The translations under genes and the position numbers were made by a program. Shown here one piece after another: positions 38,429 to 47,969 of a DNA stretch of 64,000 nucleotides (positions within the stretch are counted from its first letter, which is position 1; each line of letters opens with the position of its first letter). The notes beneath the pieces are model-generated. The model did not search any database. It saw nothing but the letters and a program-made list of their open reading frames with translations, and was not told the DNA's origin. Source of the DNA: Pseudomonas benzenivorans (lineage in GTDB: Bacteria > Pseudomonadota > Gammaproteobacteria > Pseudomonadales > Pseudomonadaceae); assembly GCF_024397895.1 (NCBI RefSeq), contig NZ_CP073346.1, positions 3,100,001 to 3,164,000 on the forward strand, written 5' to 3'.

Positions 38429-39760
38429 TCAGAACGGCATCAGCACCGGAAAGGCCAGACGGTGGGCGGCGAGCGCCGCGCTGACGGACTCGCCGAGGGC
38501 CACGGCGAAGTCCTCGAGGTCGCCGGCGCTGTGGGCGGCGGAGATGAAGATCGGCTCTTCGAGCGAGGGCGCCATGAGGAAACCCCTGTCGAGCATCTGC
38601 CGGTGAACCTGGGTGTAGATCTCGTAATGCTGGGTCTTGACGTCCTGATACGACTGCATCGGTCGATGGCTGTCACGGAAGGCGACGCCGCCCAGCGCGC
38701 CGAAGCGGGTGAACAGGAAGGGGATGTTGTGGGCATTGAACTGGGCCCGGATGGCGGCGTCGAGCACCTGGCCCTTGCGCTCCAGTTCCGTGTAGAAGCC
38801 CGGTTGCTCCAGCACGTCCAGCGCGGCGTTGGCGGCCGCCATGGTCAGCGGGTTGGCGGCGAAGGTGCCAGACTGGAACACGCTACTGCCGATAGCCACA
38901 TGCTGCATGAAGCGCGCCTTGCCGGCATAGGCGCCGATCGGAGTGCCACCGCCGATGATCTTGCCGAAGGTGATCAGGTCCGGGTCGATGTCCATCAGGG
39001 TGCAGATGCCGCCGAAGGTGAAGCGAAAGCCCGTGACCACTTCGTCGAAGATGAACAGCGAACCGTGCTGGTCGCACAGCTGGCGGATCAGCCCCATGAA
39101 GCCTTCCTGGGGACGGACGAAGCCCATGTTGGTCGCGTAGGGCTCGACGATCACCGCGGCGATGGCGTCGCCATGGGCCTTGAACAGGCTCTTGAGCTGG
39201 GCCTCGTCGTTGTACTGGCACAGCAGCACTTCGCGGTTGAGGTTTTCCGGAATGCCCTGGGTCACGCCCTTGACCTTGACCCCCGAATCGCTCGGGCTGG
39301 CCAGCAGGACGTCCGAGTGGCCATGGTAGGAACCGACGAACTTGACCAGCAGGTTGCGCCCGGTATGGGCGCGGGCGATGCGCGTGGCGGTCATCACCGC
39401 CTCGGTACCGCTGCAGACGAAGCGGATCTGCTCGATCGCCGGTGTGCTGTCGACGATGCGTTGGGCCAGGCGATGCTCCAGCGGCGAGGTCAGCCCCACC
39501 ACGCTGCCCAGGGCGGCCTGGCGGGCGATCGCTTCGACTACTTCGTCGCGGGCATGGCCCAGCAGCAGGGCGCCGAAGGCGTTGAGAAAATCCGTGTAGA
39601 CGTTGCCGTCGACATCGGTGATTTTCGCGCCCTTGGCCGAGGCCACGCAGATCGGCTCGCCGCCGACCTGGCGAAAGGCCCGCATGGGGGAGCTGACGCC
39701 GTCGGGAACTACCGTGCGGCCAAGTTCGAAGAGCTGAGCGGAGGTCTTTGTGGAGCGCAT
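38429..39760 (-). CDS. HemL-like class III PLP enzyme (glutamate-1-semialdehyde aminomutase homologue)
   Basis: A 443-residue PLP enzyme closest in motifs to glutamate-1-semialdehyde 2,1-aminomutase. VCSGTEAVMTATRIARAHTGRN (115-136), FVGSYHGHSD (141-150), FDEVVTGFRF (238-247) and the PLP lysine K267 in FGKIIGGGTPIGAY all parallel HemL. It lacks the HemL N-terminal sequence around SXXLF-ERAQ only partly, and the C terminus is extended. It is unlikely to be the housekeeping hemL because it heads a biosynthetic operon with an NRPS reductase. It may move or transfer the amino group of the aldehyde released by that reductase. Plain transamination is the alternative. Confidence 0.88.
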   Translation of the reverse strand: MRSTKTSAQLFELGRTVVPDGVSSPMRAFRQVGGEPICVASAKGAKITDVDGNVYTDFLNAFGALLLGHARDEVVEAIARQAALGSVVGLTSPLEHRLAQRIVDSTPAIEQIRFVCSGTEAVMTATRIARAHTGRNLLVKFVGSYHGHSDVLLASPSDSGVKVKGVTQGIPENLNREVLLCQYNDEAQLKSLFKAHGDAIAAVIVEPYATNMGFVRPQEGFMGLIRQLCDQHGSLFIFDEVVTGFRFTFGGICTLMDIDPDLITFGKIIGGGTPIGAYAGKARFMQHVAIGSSVFQSGTFAANPLTMAAANAALDVLEQPGFYTELERKGQVLDAAIRAQFNAHNIPFLFTRFGALGGVAFRDSHRPMQSYQDVKTQHYEIYTQVHRQMLDRGFLMAPSLEEPIFISAAHSAGDLEDFAVALGESVSAALAAHRLAFPVLMPF

Positions 39761-40226
39761 GCTGGTTAACTTCCCTATTGGTTCCTAGCGGTTCGGTTGC
39801 TCCCTCGGTACTTCGCGCCTCCAAGGGGGTGATGCATTTGCAACGCCGATTAAAATGTATCTGTGTTGCAAACACATGAACAATTAAAGGCCATAAAAAA
39901 ACGCCAGCGCCATTCGAAAATTACAGAAATGTGACAACGCTCACGGTCGATTTTTGCGGGGCGTTCGCGCGACAGGCGCCAGGCCCGGCGCCAGAGCGGC
40001 TGGAGAATATTCCGCACGAATCGGCGCTGCCTTCCTGGCGGATGGACTACTTGTGCATGGGGAGAGCGCATGAATGGCTGGAGGCTATCGTGCGAGGCGC
40101 TGGCACGAGCGTTTGCCCAGGGGGGCGTATGCGAAACGGGGAGCGAACGGGGGAGGATATGGAGGCAAAAACAAAAGGGGCGACTCACCTAGCTTAGGCG
40201 CGGAGGCCTTTCAGGTAGGCTGCGGG
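39761..40226. other. 466-base gap upstream of the NRPS operon
   Basis: Small open frames occur on the plus strand but none has a convincing ribosome-binding site, codon pattern or recognisable product. The left part is AT-rich and contains the operon promoter candidate and a palindrome (39862-39876). Nothing recognisable lies in 39900-40226. Confidence 0.5.
39862..39876. promoter_or_regulatory. Palindromic operator candidate before the NRPS operon
   Basis: TGTGTT-GCA-AACACA is a perfect inverted repeat with six-base arms, about 100 bases before the HemL-like start codon. On the minus strand it lies between a weak TTGTTC (-35-like) and TACATT (-10-like) pair, where a repressor would block RNA polymerase. 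No regulator gene is adjacent. Confidence 0.45.
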
Positions 40227-40880
40227 CTATTGATTGTGGCTGTAGTTCTGCTCAGGTACAGACAGTTCGTTAGCCGGCTGCAGTCTCAGCCAACCCAGTA
40301 CCCGTGACTGCTCGATATACCATCGGCCCTCTCGCTGGGTGAGCTCCAGGTCTTCTCTGGAGCTGCCAAAGGGGCCCGGGTTTTGTTGGGCAATTTGCAG
40401 GGTGCCGGTGCCGGTGCCGACGCTGGCGATAATCGCGACGTGGCCGTAGCGATTGAGCAACGAGGGAGCGAACACCAGGAGGTCTTCTGCTTGTGGTTGC
40501 TCGCTGCTGCCGTTAGTGAACTGCAGCATCGCGCGTTTGGCGTTCAAGCTGCCGTCGCTTAGGGTTGGGTCGAAGAAGTCCTTGGCGTGCCCGTAGGTGT
40601 CGGGCATGCGGTGGCCATGGCGTTCGAAATAGTAGCGTTTGACGAACTCCACGCACTGGTAGTGCAGGCCCAGGTTGTAGCCGTGCTGGCTCAGGTTGCG
40701 ACCCTGCACCGTATTGACCCCGCTGTTGTAGTAGATCGCCACGCCGTTGAGGACATCGAGCTGTTCGCCTACGGCATGTTGGCTGTTGGGGTTGATACGG
40801 GTGACGGCGGCGTAGATCGCCAAGGCGGTCAGCGGCAGCAGCACACTGATCGCGAGCAGGGTGAATCGGCGTTTGTTCAT
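40227..40880 (-). CDS. Membrane-anchored CHAP protein, glutathionylspermidine-amidase-like
   Basis: A 217-residue protein with an N-terminal membrane or signal helix (residues 5-25) and a CHAP cysteine amidase/peptidase domain. Catalytic Cys is C76 in YQCVEFVKRYYFERHG and His is H147 in NRYGHVAIIASV. These motifs, the IAQQN strand and the late VLGWLR resemble the amidase half of E. coli glutathionylspermidine synthetase/amidase more than phage endolysin CHAP domains. The domain probably acts in the periplasm on a peptide or polyamine amide. It is last in the PAAR gene run, 60 bases after the unknown membrane protein. Effector, immunity partner and cell-wall enzyme are all possible. Confidence 0.78.
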   Translation of the reverse strand: MNKRRFTLLAISVLLPLTALAIYAAVTRINPNSQHAVGEQLDVLNGVAIYYNSGVNTVQGRNLSQHGYNLGLHYQCVEFVKRYYFERHGHRMPDTYGHAKDFFDPTLSDGSLNAKRAMLQFTNGSSEQPQAEDLLVFAPSLLNRYGHVAIIASVGTGTGTLQIAQQNPGPFGSSREDLELTQREGRWYIEQSRVLGWLRLQPANELSVPEQNYSHNQ

Positions 40881-40940
40881 GGCAGGTCCTTTGCCGTGGT
40901 GCAGCTGACAGCGTACTGGCGGAGGCGCTAGGTGCGGCTG

Positions 40941-41534
40941 TCAGAGCGCCTTGCGTTCGTTTTCTGCTATTTCGGCAAAGGCCTTTCGATGTTCGGCCTG
41001 GGAGGCGTAGTCGCCGCTTATTTCTTTGACGTATTTGCCAGTGAGGTTGGCGCCGGTCTGGGCATCGCGGGAAAAGGTGATCACGAAACGTCTGCCGGCT
41101 AGTTCCAGATAGAGGTAGTAGTAGTCCTCGGGTTTGTTGGGCTCGGCGAAGGCGCTGTAGGCATAGCGGATGCGCCGGCTTAGGTCCGGTGGGTTGTCGA
41201 TCAGCATCGACCTATCAAATTCCGGGTATTCATCCCGCAGCTCACTACTGGCGATCAGGGGCAGCTCAGCGTATTGAGCCGCGGTAAAGGGCAGCGGCCT
41301 GCTGCGCAGCATGGTGACATTGCTGGCCCCACCATCGGCTTCGATACTGCGCGGTTTGTACATGCCTTCGGCAAACCAACGGCTGGCATCGAACATCTCT
41401 TCGATTTCGAAGCCGCCGTAATACATCATGACTTTCTTGGGCATCTCGCCCTCCTTGGCATTCAGATAGAGCCCCATTGCCAAGCTGGCGGCCAGGACAA
41501 TGCTCAATAGCAGTGGCGTGTTCAAACGCCTCAT
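40941..41534 (-). CDS. Unknown protein with one N-terminal membrane helix
   Basis: A 197-residue protein I do not recognise. Residues about 7-25 form a single hydrophobic helix (LLLSIVLAASLAMGLYL) without a lipobox Cys, so it is probably anchored in the inner membrane with the rest in the periplasm. The body is mixed alpha/beta with a Tyr-rich stretch EDYYYLYLELAGRRFVITF near 136-154. Its ATG overlaps the stop of the upstream frameshifted gene by four bases (ATGA), so the two were translationally coupled. In a PAAR locus such a gene is often the immunity protein, but nothing in the sequence proves that. Confidence 0.7.
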   Translation of the reverse strand: MRRLNTPLLLSIVLAASLAMGLYLNAKEGEMPKKVMMYYGGFEIEEMFDASRWFAEGMYKPRSIEADGGASNVTMLRSRPLPFTAAQYAELPLIASSELRDEYPEFDRSMLIDNPPDLSRRIRYAYSAFAEPNKPEDYYYLYLELAGRRFVITFSRDAQTGANLTGKYVKEISGDYASQAEHRKAFAEIAENERKAL

Positions 41535-42546
41535 AGCGGTTTGTATTCCCGCAGGGTGGCAGGCACCCCGGTGGGCGAGTCTCCGGCACGTACGGGGCGA
41601 ACCGCGCCTTCTGCGTCCAATGGGTAGCCTATGGATTGAGCATACTCATCGCGACAATTGGCATGTCGTACCAGCGCCTCATCCTCCGCCTTGGCGTTTT
41701 TGATTGGAGGCGTCGGCGGGGGTTCGTTAGGCAGTTGGGCGTTGGCGTCATTGCTCGCCTTTCGGTGTGCGACTAGGCGCCTCTGATAGTCGCTGAGCCG
41801 GCGTCTGTATGCCTTCATTGCTTGTGCGTCGGCGCTGACTTTGTCACGGGCGCTAGCAAGCCCTTCCCGGTCGCTGTCATTACCGTAGGTCTGGTCATAA
41901 TTGCTGCGCCGTGGGAACGCCCAAACAGAGGTCCGCGCGGTGTTGGCGATCAGCTGCGCCAGACTCTTCTCGTACGGCGGGTCTTCGTCCTCGCTGACGT
42001 GAACGTCGGCATGAATGCCCAGGCCGGTACGGCAGGCGTAGGAGTAGATCTTGCCGCTCAGGTCGAAGGCTTCTGGTTTGAGCATCAGGGCTTGGGCATC
42101 GCGCATGCGGTAGTGGTCGGCCTTGTCGAGTTCGTAACCAAACTTGACGGTGCCGAACAGGTCGAGCTGCTTGATCTCGCGCTTCTTGCTGATGCGCAGG
42201 TTGATGAAGTCGAGCAGATGGGCGATGGAGTCCAGTTCTCGGTACTTGGCGCCATAGCGGGTTTCGACCACTTCCTTCACAGCATCGAGCAGGGGCGCTC
42301 GTAGTCTTCGGTGAAGATCAAAAAAATGCGCTGGGTGGCATCGTTGGCGCTTGCGGGCGGGTAAAGGCGAACTTGCCGGATGCCCTGGTTGATAAAGCGC
42401 ATCGTGTTGCCTTTCTGCCCCCGCAGCCTTTCCACCAGGGTCATATGCGATGCACCGACCACGGTGATGAAGTCGCGCTGAAGCGAAATAGGGATCTGTT
42501 GAATGGCGTGCTGGGCGCTGGTTCTGCCCTGGTGAGGTGCTGTCAT
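41531..42546 (-). pseudogene. Gene of unknown function interrupted by a one-base frameshift
   Basis: Two frames together form one gene of about 338 codons. The N-terminal part starts at 42546 (MTAPHQGRTSAQHAIQQIP) and reads to IFLIFTEDYE, then hits a stop after RPCSML. The C-terminal part continues in another frame as APLLDAVKEVVETRYGAKY and runs to 41531. The switch lies near 42297, at GAGCGCCCCTG; one missing base there (for example GAGGCGCCCCTG) would restore the gene. The protein has no signal peptide and no domain I recognise. Position directly after the PAAR gene (11-base gap) makes it a likely secreted effector or adaptor. A real mutation and a sequencing error are equally possible. 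Confidence 0.72.
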
Positions 42547-42557
42547 CGCATCCGTCC

Positions 42558-43094
42558 TTAGAAGCTAATGCCCTTTTGCTTGAGGTAATTGGCCGCATCC
42601 CGGCCCCAGCGAACGACCACGGATTGAGGGTCTTTGGTGAATACCCGCTCGGTATTGGCGTAGCCATTGGTGCAACCGACAAAGCGCTGGCCATCGGCGC
42701 ACTCCACGCAATACAGCGCGTCTTCGACGGGCTGGCCACTGCTGCTGTCTATCAGCTGGTACTGCTCACTGTGCCTGGGCAGGATCTGCGGCGCGGAGAA
42801 TGGCGCGCTGCCCGATTGGGTGCCGACCAGTACATCGCCCGAGCCGGTGACGATGACCCCGCCATGGGAGGTGGCGCTACCCAGAAAGGCGATGGGTTTG
42901 CCATTGACCAGAATGCTGCCGATGCCCTCGGCGACGGCATCGCCACAGGCCGTGCTATCACCGACCCGCAGGGTGGGCAGGGTGGGCAGGGTGTTGATCA
43001 GTACGTCCGGTGAACCGCTGGTGGTGGGATTGGTGCCATGCCCGGGAATGGGGCAGGCATTTAGATCGCTTAGACGGGAAGCGGGTTTTGCCAT
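42558..43094 (-). CDS. PAAR-domain protein with C-terminal extension
   Basis: A 178-residue protein. The PAAR domain (about residues 1-90) shows IPGHGTNPTTSGSPDVLINTLPTLRVGD-type repeats and the GSILVNGKPIAFLGSATSHGGVIVTGSGDVLVG end that caps a type VI secretion spike. Residues about 90-178 form a beta-rich extension (QYQLIDSSSGQPVEDALYCVECADGQ), like the transthyretin-type domains that carry effectors. AAGGA nine bases before the ATG at 43094 fixes the start; the frame extends upstream without support. It heads a run of four genes. No other type VI genes are in the window, so the apparatus would be encoded elsewhere. Confidence 0.85.
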   Translation of the reverse strand: MAKPASRLSDLNACPIPGHGTNPTTSGSPDVLINTLPTLPTLRVGDSTACGDAVAEGIGSILVNGKPIAFLGSATSHGGVIVTGSGDVLVGTQSGSAPFSAPQILPRHSEQYQLIDSSSGQPVEDALYCVECADGQRFVGCTNGYANTERVFTKDPQSVVVRWGRDAANYLKQKGISF

Positions 43095-43237
43095 GGCTGA
43101 CGTCCTTGTGCCTGGAAACTGCTCATTCTGAACGGCATGGGAGCTTGGCGATGTGGCCAAGTTCACTTCTTCGCGCAGCTTGGAAGCATTCAGCCCCACC
43201 GGAGCGTCCTGGGCTGGCATGTTTTGTTGCGGGCATG

Positions 43238-43258
43238 AAAAAACCGCGCATTGCGCGG
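43238..43258 (-). terminator. Terminator downstream of the tRNA gene
   Basis: On the minus strand CCGCGC-AAT-GCGCGG is followed by TTTTTTC, ten bases past the tRNA CCA end. Confidence 0.85.
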
Positions 43259-43267
43259 CTTTAAAGG

Positions 43268-43344
43268 TGGTGGGCCCACACGGACTCGAACCGTGGACCA
43301 AAGGATTATGAGTCCTCTGCTCTAACCAACTGAGCTATAGGCCC
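43268..43344 (-). tRNA. tRNA with CAU anticodon, probably tRNA-Ile2
   Basis: A 77-base tRNA with encoded CCA. Acceptor GGGCCTA/TGGGCCC, D stem GCTC/GAGC, anticodon stem GAGGA/TCCTT around loop CTCATAA, and T stem CACGG/CCGTG all pair. The CAU anticodon allows elongator Met or the minor Ile tRNA whose C34 is changed to lysidine by TilS. C4-G69 and C5-G68, known TilS identity pairs, are both present, and the discriminator is A. Ile2 is therefore favoured. It is not initiator Met, since the acceptor end is fully paired. It lies between the PAAR gene and rpoD. Confidence 0.9.
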
Positions 43345-43475
43345 CCAGAAGGCCGGCGGATTATACCGGGGCCTTTACGGCAGCGCCAACCGAATGACTC
43401 TGCAGGAGAAATCGCCAGGAGCAGCTATCTCTCAGAAAGGCTTGGTGACTTGCTGGTGATATGTGGCGCAAAGCA

Positions 43476-43503
43476 AAACCCCCGGTTTGGGCCGGGGGTT
43501 TTG
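43476..43503 (-). terminator. Terminator of the rpsU-dnaG-rpoD operon
   Basis: On the minus strand CCCCCGG-CCCAAA-CCGGGGG is followed by TTTTGCTTT, starting four bases after the rpoD stop. Confidence 0.9.
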
Positions 43504-43506
43504 CTG

Positions 43507-45357
<1,851 letters not shown>

Positions 45358-45424
45358 AACACCCTATCCACTGAAGGTCTTGGCGGGCTAAAAACAAGCC
45401 GCGGATTATACCCGAATAAGACCC

Positions 45425-47386
45425 TTACGCGCCAGTTGGGCTCGGGACTACTGGTGATGTATTACGGCTCAGCAGTTTGCGCAGCAGGTCTTTCTCCTCT
45501 GCGCTCAATTCACTTTGACGGGCTTTGCGCAGCAAATGTTCCAAGCTGCGCTCGCGTTGGCGGGCTACTAGGGTAGTTATAGTGTCGAAAAACTGTTGTT
45601 CAAGGTTGTCCGCGGAAATCAGCCACTCTTTTTCCGCCAGGGCCCGCAGTAGACGGCCCTGTTCGGTGCCGTGCCAGCGTGCGATCAGCTGCAGCGAGCG
45701 CAGTTTCGGGTTCTTCTGCAGGGCGCCGAGCAGGGCCACCAGCAGCTGCGCGTAGGTGTCGTCTTCCGCGGCGAAGTGGCTGACATCCTCGACTTTCTGC
45801 GCCAGCTCGGGATGGTGCAGCAGGGTGCGCAGGGCGCTCAGGTGCGGCGATTCGACGCTGACGGCGGTGCGTGGCGCCCGTGGCTGGTCGTCGCCGCGGC
45901 CGTACTTGTTCCATTTCTTGCCGTCCTTCTTCCACTCACCCTTGCCCTTCTTGCCGCGCTCGAAGCCTGGTGCCGGGCTGGGCTGGGCGTACTCCTCGTA
46001 GCTGGGCGGGACGTCGTGATAGGCGCTATCGGGAATGTCCGGGTAGTCCGGGTAGTGGCTTGGCGCTGCGCTCGGGCCGGCGGCTGGCGTCATCTGCTGC
46101 ATGGCTTCGCCACTGAGGCCGGTGATCTCGGTGAGGCGCTGGCGCATCAGGGTGCGCAGGTTGTTGCCGGGAATCTTGTCGATCAGCGGGGCGGCCAGGG
46201 TCACCAGGTGCGCCTTGCCTTCCAGTGAGCGCGGGTCGGCTTCTTCGCTGAGCTGCTGGAAGAAATAGTCGGCCAGGGGCTGGGCGTGCTGGTTGATGCG
46301 GGCGCGGAAGGCGTCGGTGCCTTCGCTGCGTACCAGGGTGTCCGGGTCTTCGCCGTCCGGCAGGAACAGGAAGCGCGCGCGCCGTCCGTCCTGCAGGTTG
46401 GGCAGGGTGGCTTCCAGGGCGCGCCAGGCGGCGTTGCGGCCGGCCTGGTCGCCGTCGAAGCAGAACAGCACGCTGGGCACCAGGCGGAACAGGCGCTTGA
46501 GGTGCTCTTCGCTGGTGGCGGTGCCGAGGGTGGCGACGGCATTGCGCAGGCCCTGCTGGGCCAGGGCGATGACATCCATGTAGCCCTCGACCACCATGAT
46601 CTCCTCGAGGTCGCGGTTGCTCTTGCGCGCCTCGAACAGGCCGTAGAGCTCCTGACCCTTGTGGAATACCGGGGTTTCCGGCGAGTTCAGGTACTTGGGC
46701 TTGTCGTCGACGAGCACCCGGCCGCCGAAGGCGATGACCCGGCCGCGGCTGTCGCGGATCGGGAAGATCACCCGATCGCGGAAGCGGTCGTAACGCTTGC
46801 CGCTGTCGGTGTTCTCCACCAGCAGGCCGGCGTCGATCATCGCCTTCTGCTGCAGGCTGTCGCTGGCCAGGTGCTTGAGCAGGTTGTCCCAGCCCGGCGG
46901 GGCGAAGCCCAGGCCGAAGTCGCGGGCGATCTCGCCGGACAGGCCGCGGCCTTTCAGGTAATCCACGGCCGCTCGGCGCTGCGGGTGGCTTTTCAGGGCC
47001 TGGCGGTAGAAATCGGCTGCTGCCGTCAGCAGCGGGTAGAGCGGCGAGTCGGTCGGTTGCCGGGGTTTGCTGCTGCGTCCGCCTTCCTCGCGCGGGACTT
47101 CCATGCCGGCGCGCTTGGCCAGGTCCTCGACCGCCTGGGGAAATTCCAGCTGGTCGTGATCCATGACGAAGCCCAGGGCATTGCCGCCGGCGCCGCAGCC
47201 GAAGCAATAGTAGAACTGCTTATCCGGGCTGACGCTGAAGGACGGGGTCTTCTCTTTATGGAAGGGGCAGCAGGCGGTGTAGTTCTTGCCGGCTTTTTTC
47301 AGCTGAATGCGCGCACCGACCACCTCGACGATGTCGGTGCGGTTGAGCAGGTCATCGATAAAAGACTGTGGGATCAGGCCGGCCAT
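45425..47386 (-). CDS. dnaG: DNA primase DnaG
   Basis: A 653-residue primase. The N-terminal CHC2 zinc finger is CCPFHKEKTPSF with FYYCFGCGAGGN (near residues 39-67). The TOPRIM core includes VVEGYMDVIAL (near 264-274) and the metal-binding FDGDQAG (near 308-314). A linker rich in Tyr, Pro, Lys and Gly (near 445-510) precedes the DnaB-binding C-terminal domain. It lies between rpsU and rpoD as in most gammaproteobacteria. A yqeY-like gene that sits between dnaG and rpsU in P. aeruginosa is absent here. Confidence 0.97.
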   Translation of the reverse strand: MAGLIPQSFIDDLLNRTDIVEVVGARIQLKKAGKNYTACCPFHKEKTPSFSVSPDKQFYYCFGCGAGGNALGFVMDHDQLEFPQAVEDLAKRAGMEVPREEGGRSSKPRQPTDSPLYPLLTAAADFYRQALKSHPQRRAAVDYLKGRGLSGEIARDFGLGFAPPGWDNLLKHLASDSLQQKAMIDAGLLVENTDSGKRYDRFRDRVIFPIRDSRGRVIAFGGRVLVDDKPKYLNSPETPVFHKGQELYGLFEARKSNRDLEEIMVVEGYMDVIALAQQGLRNAVATLGTATSEEHLKRLFRLVPSVLFCFDGDQAGRNAAWRALEATLPNLQDGRRARFLFLPDGEDPDTLVRSEGTDAFRARINQHAQPLADYFFQQLSEEADPRSLEGKAHLVTLAAPLIDKIPGNNLRTLMRQRLTEITGLSGEAMQQMTPAAGPSAAPSHYPDYPDIPDSAYHDVPPSYEEYAQPSPAPGFERGKKGKGEWKKDGKKWNKYGRGDDQPRAPRTAVSVESPHLSALRTLLHHPELAQKVEDVSHFAAEDDTYAQLLVALLGALQKNPKLRSLQLIARWHGTEQGRLLRALAEKEWLISADNLEQQFFDTITTLVARQRERSLEHLLRKARQSELSAEEKDLLRKLLSRNTSPVVPSPTGA

Positions 47387-47496
47387 AGGCGCTCAGGGTA
47401 CTGCCGTGTGGGGCGGCTGGACAGGTTTTGACAGTAACGAAAAAACTCCGGCCATTCGCCGGAAGGCGAAGCGGAGTGCTGGGCTATAAATGCAAA

Positions 47497-47514
47497 GCCC
47501 GGCAAAAGCCGGGC
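47497..47514 (-). terminator. Hairpin between rpsU and dnaG
   Basis: GCCCGGC-TTTT-GCCGGGC lies 33 bases after the rpsU stop and is followed on the minus strand only by CTTTGC. It is probably a partial terminator that lets some rpsU transcripts read into dnaG, as in the E. coli operon. Confidence 0.55.
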
Positions 47515-47546
47515 GCTGCTGACTGCTGCGAGGCGGTCCGTACTGA

Positions 47547-47762
47547 TTAGTACAGGCGCACGCTGCGGCGCTGCTCGCGCTGCACTTTCTTGGCGTGACG
47601 CTTAACAGCGGCAGCGGCCTTGCGCTTACGCTCTGCGGTCGGCTTCTCGTAGAATTCGCGGCTACGAACTTCGGCCAGAATGCCGGCTTTTTCGCAGGAG
47701 CGCTTGAAACGACGCAGAGCTACGTCGAAGGGTTCGTTCTCTTTAACTTTGACGGCTGGCAT
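47547..47762 (-). CDS. rpsU: 30S ribosomal protein S21
   Basis: The 71-residue S21 protein, complete from [19 protein letters not shown] to RRSVRLY. The basic C-terminal half ([16 protein letters not shown]) contacts 16S RNA near the anti-Shine-Dalgarno sequence. It is the first gene of the rpsU-dnaG-rpoD operon and is divergent from tsaD across 207 bases, which must hold both promoters. Confidence 0.98.
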   Translation of the reverse strand: MPAVKVKENEPFDVALRRFKRSCEKAGILAEVRSREFYEKPTAERKRKAAAAVKRHAKKVQREQRRSVRLY

Positions 47763-47969
47763 CCAGGGCGTACCTTCTTTATTACCGGTTTGGGTAACGT
47801 ACTCCTGGCAGATGGCGCGGGAGGACGTAGGTTTTTAAGGGTTGCGGATGTTACCGCCTCATCGCCCTGAATGCAAAGCCTCTGATCGAAAAGCGCTGGT
47901 CGGCCTCCGCAGCTGCCTATTATTATGCGCGGCTTCGAGATCATGACCCCACAAATCAAGGCGCTGCCC

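Noticed and set aside
31334..39760. Assignment to a known mgo, pvf or ham cluster
   Set aside because: The shared parts are the diiron oxygenase and the NRPS with reductase only. The A-domain code, the E-type domain and the extra enzymes differ, so the names were not transferred.
38429..39760. Calling the HemL-like gene the housekeeping hemL
   Set aside because: It sits in a biosynthetic operon and departs from HemL in its ends; a separate hemL is expected elsewhere.
39931..40197. Possible 88-codon gene upstream of the NRPS operon
   Set aside because: No convincing ribosome-binding site and no recognisable sequence; composition fits random high-GC DNA.
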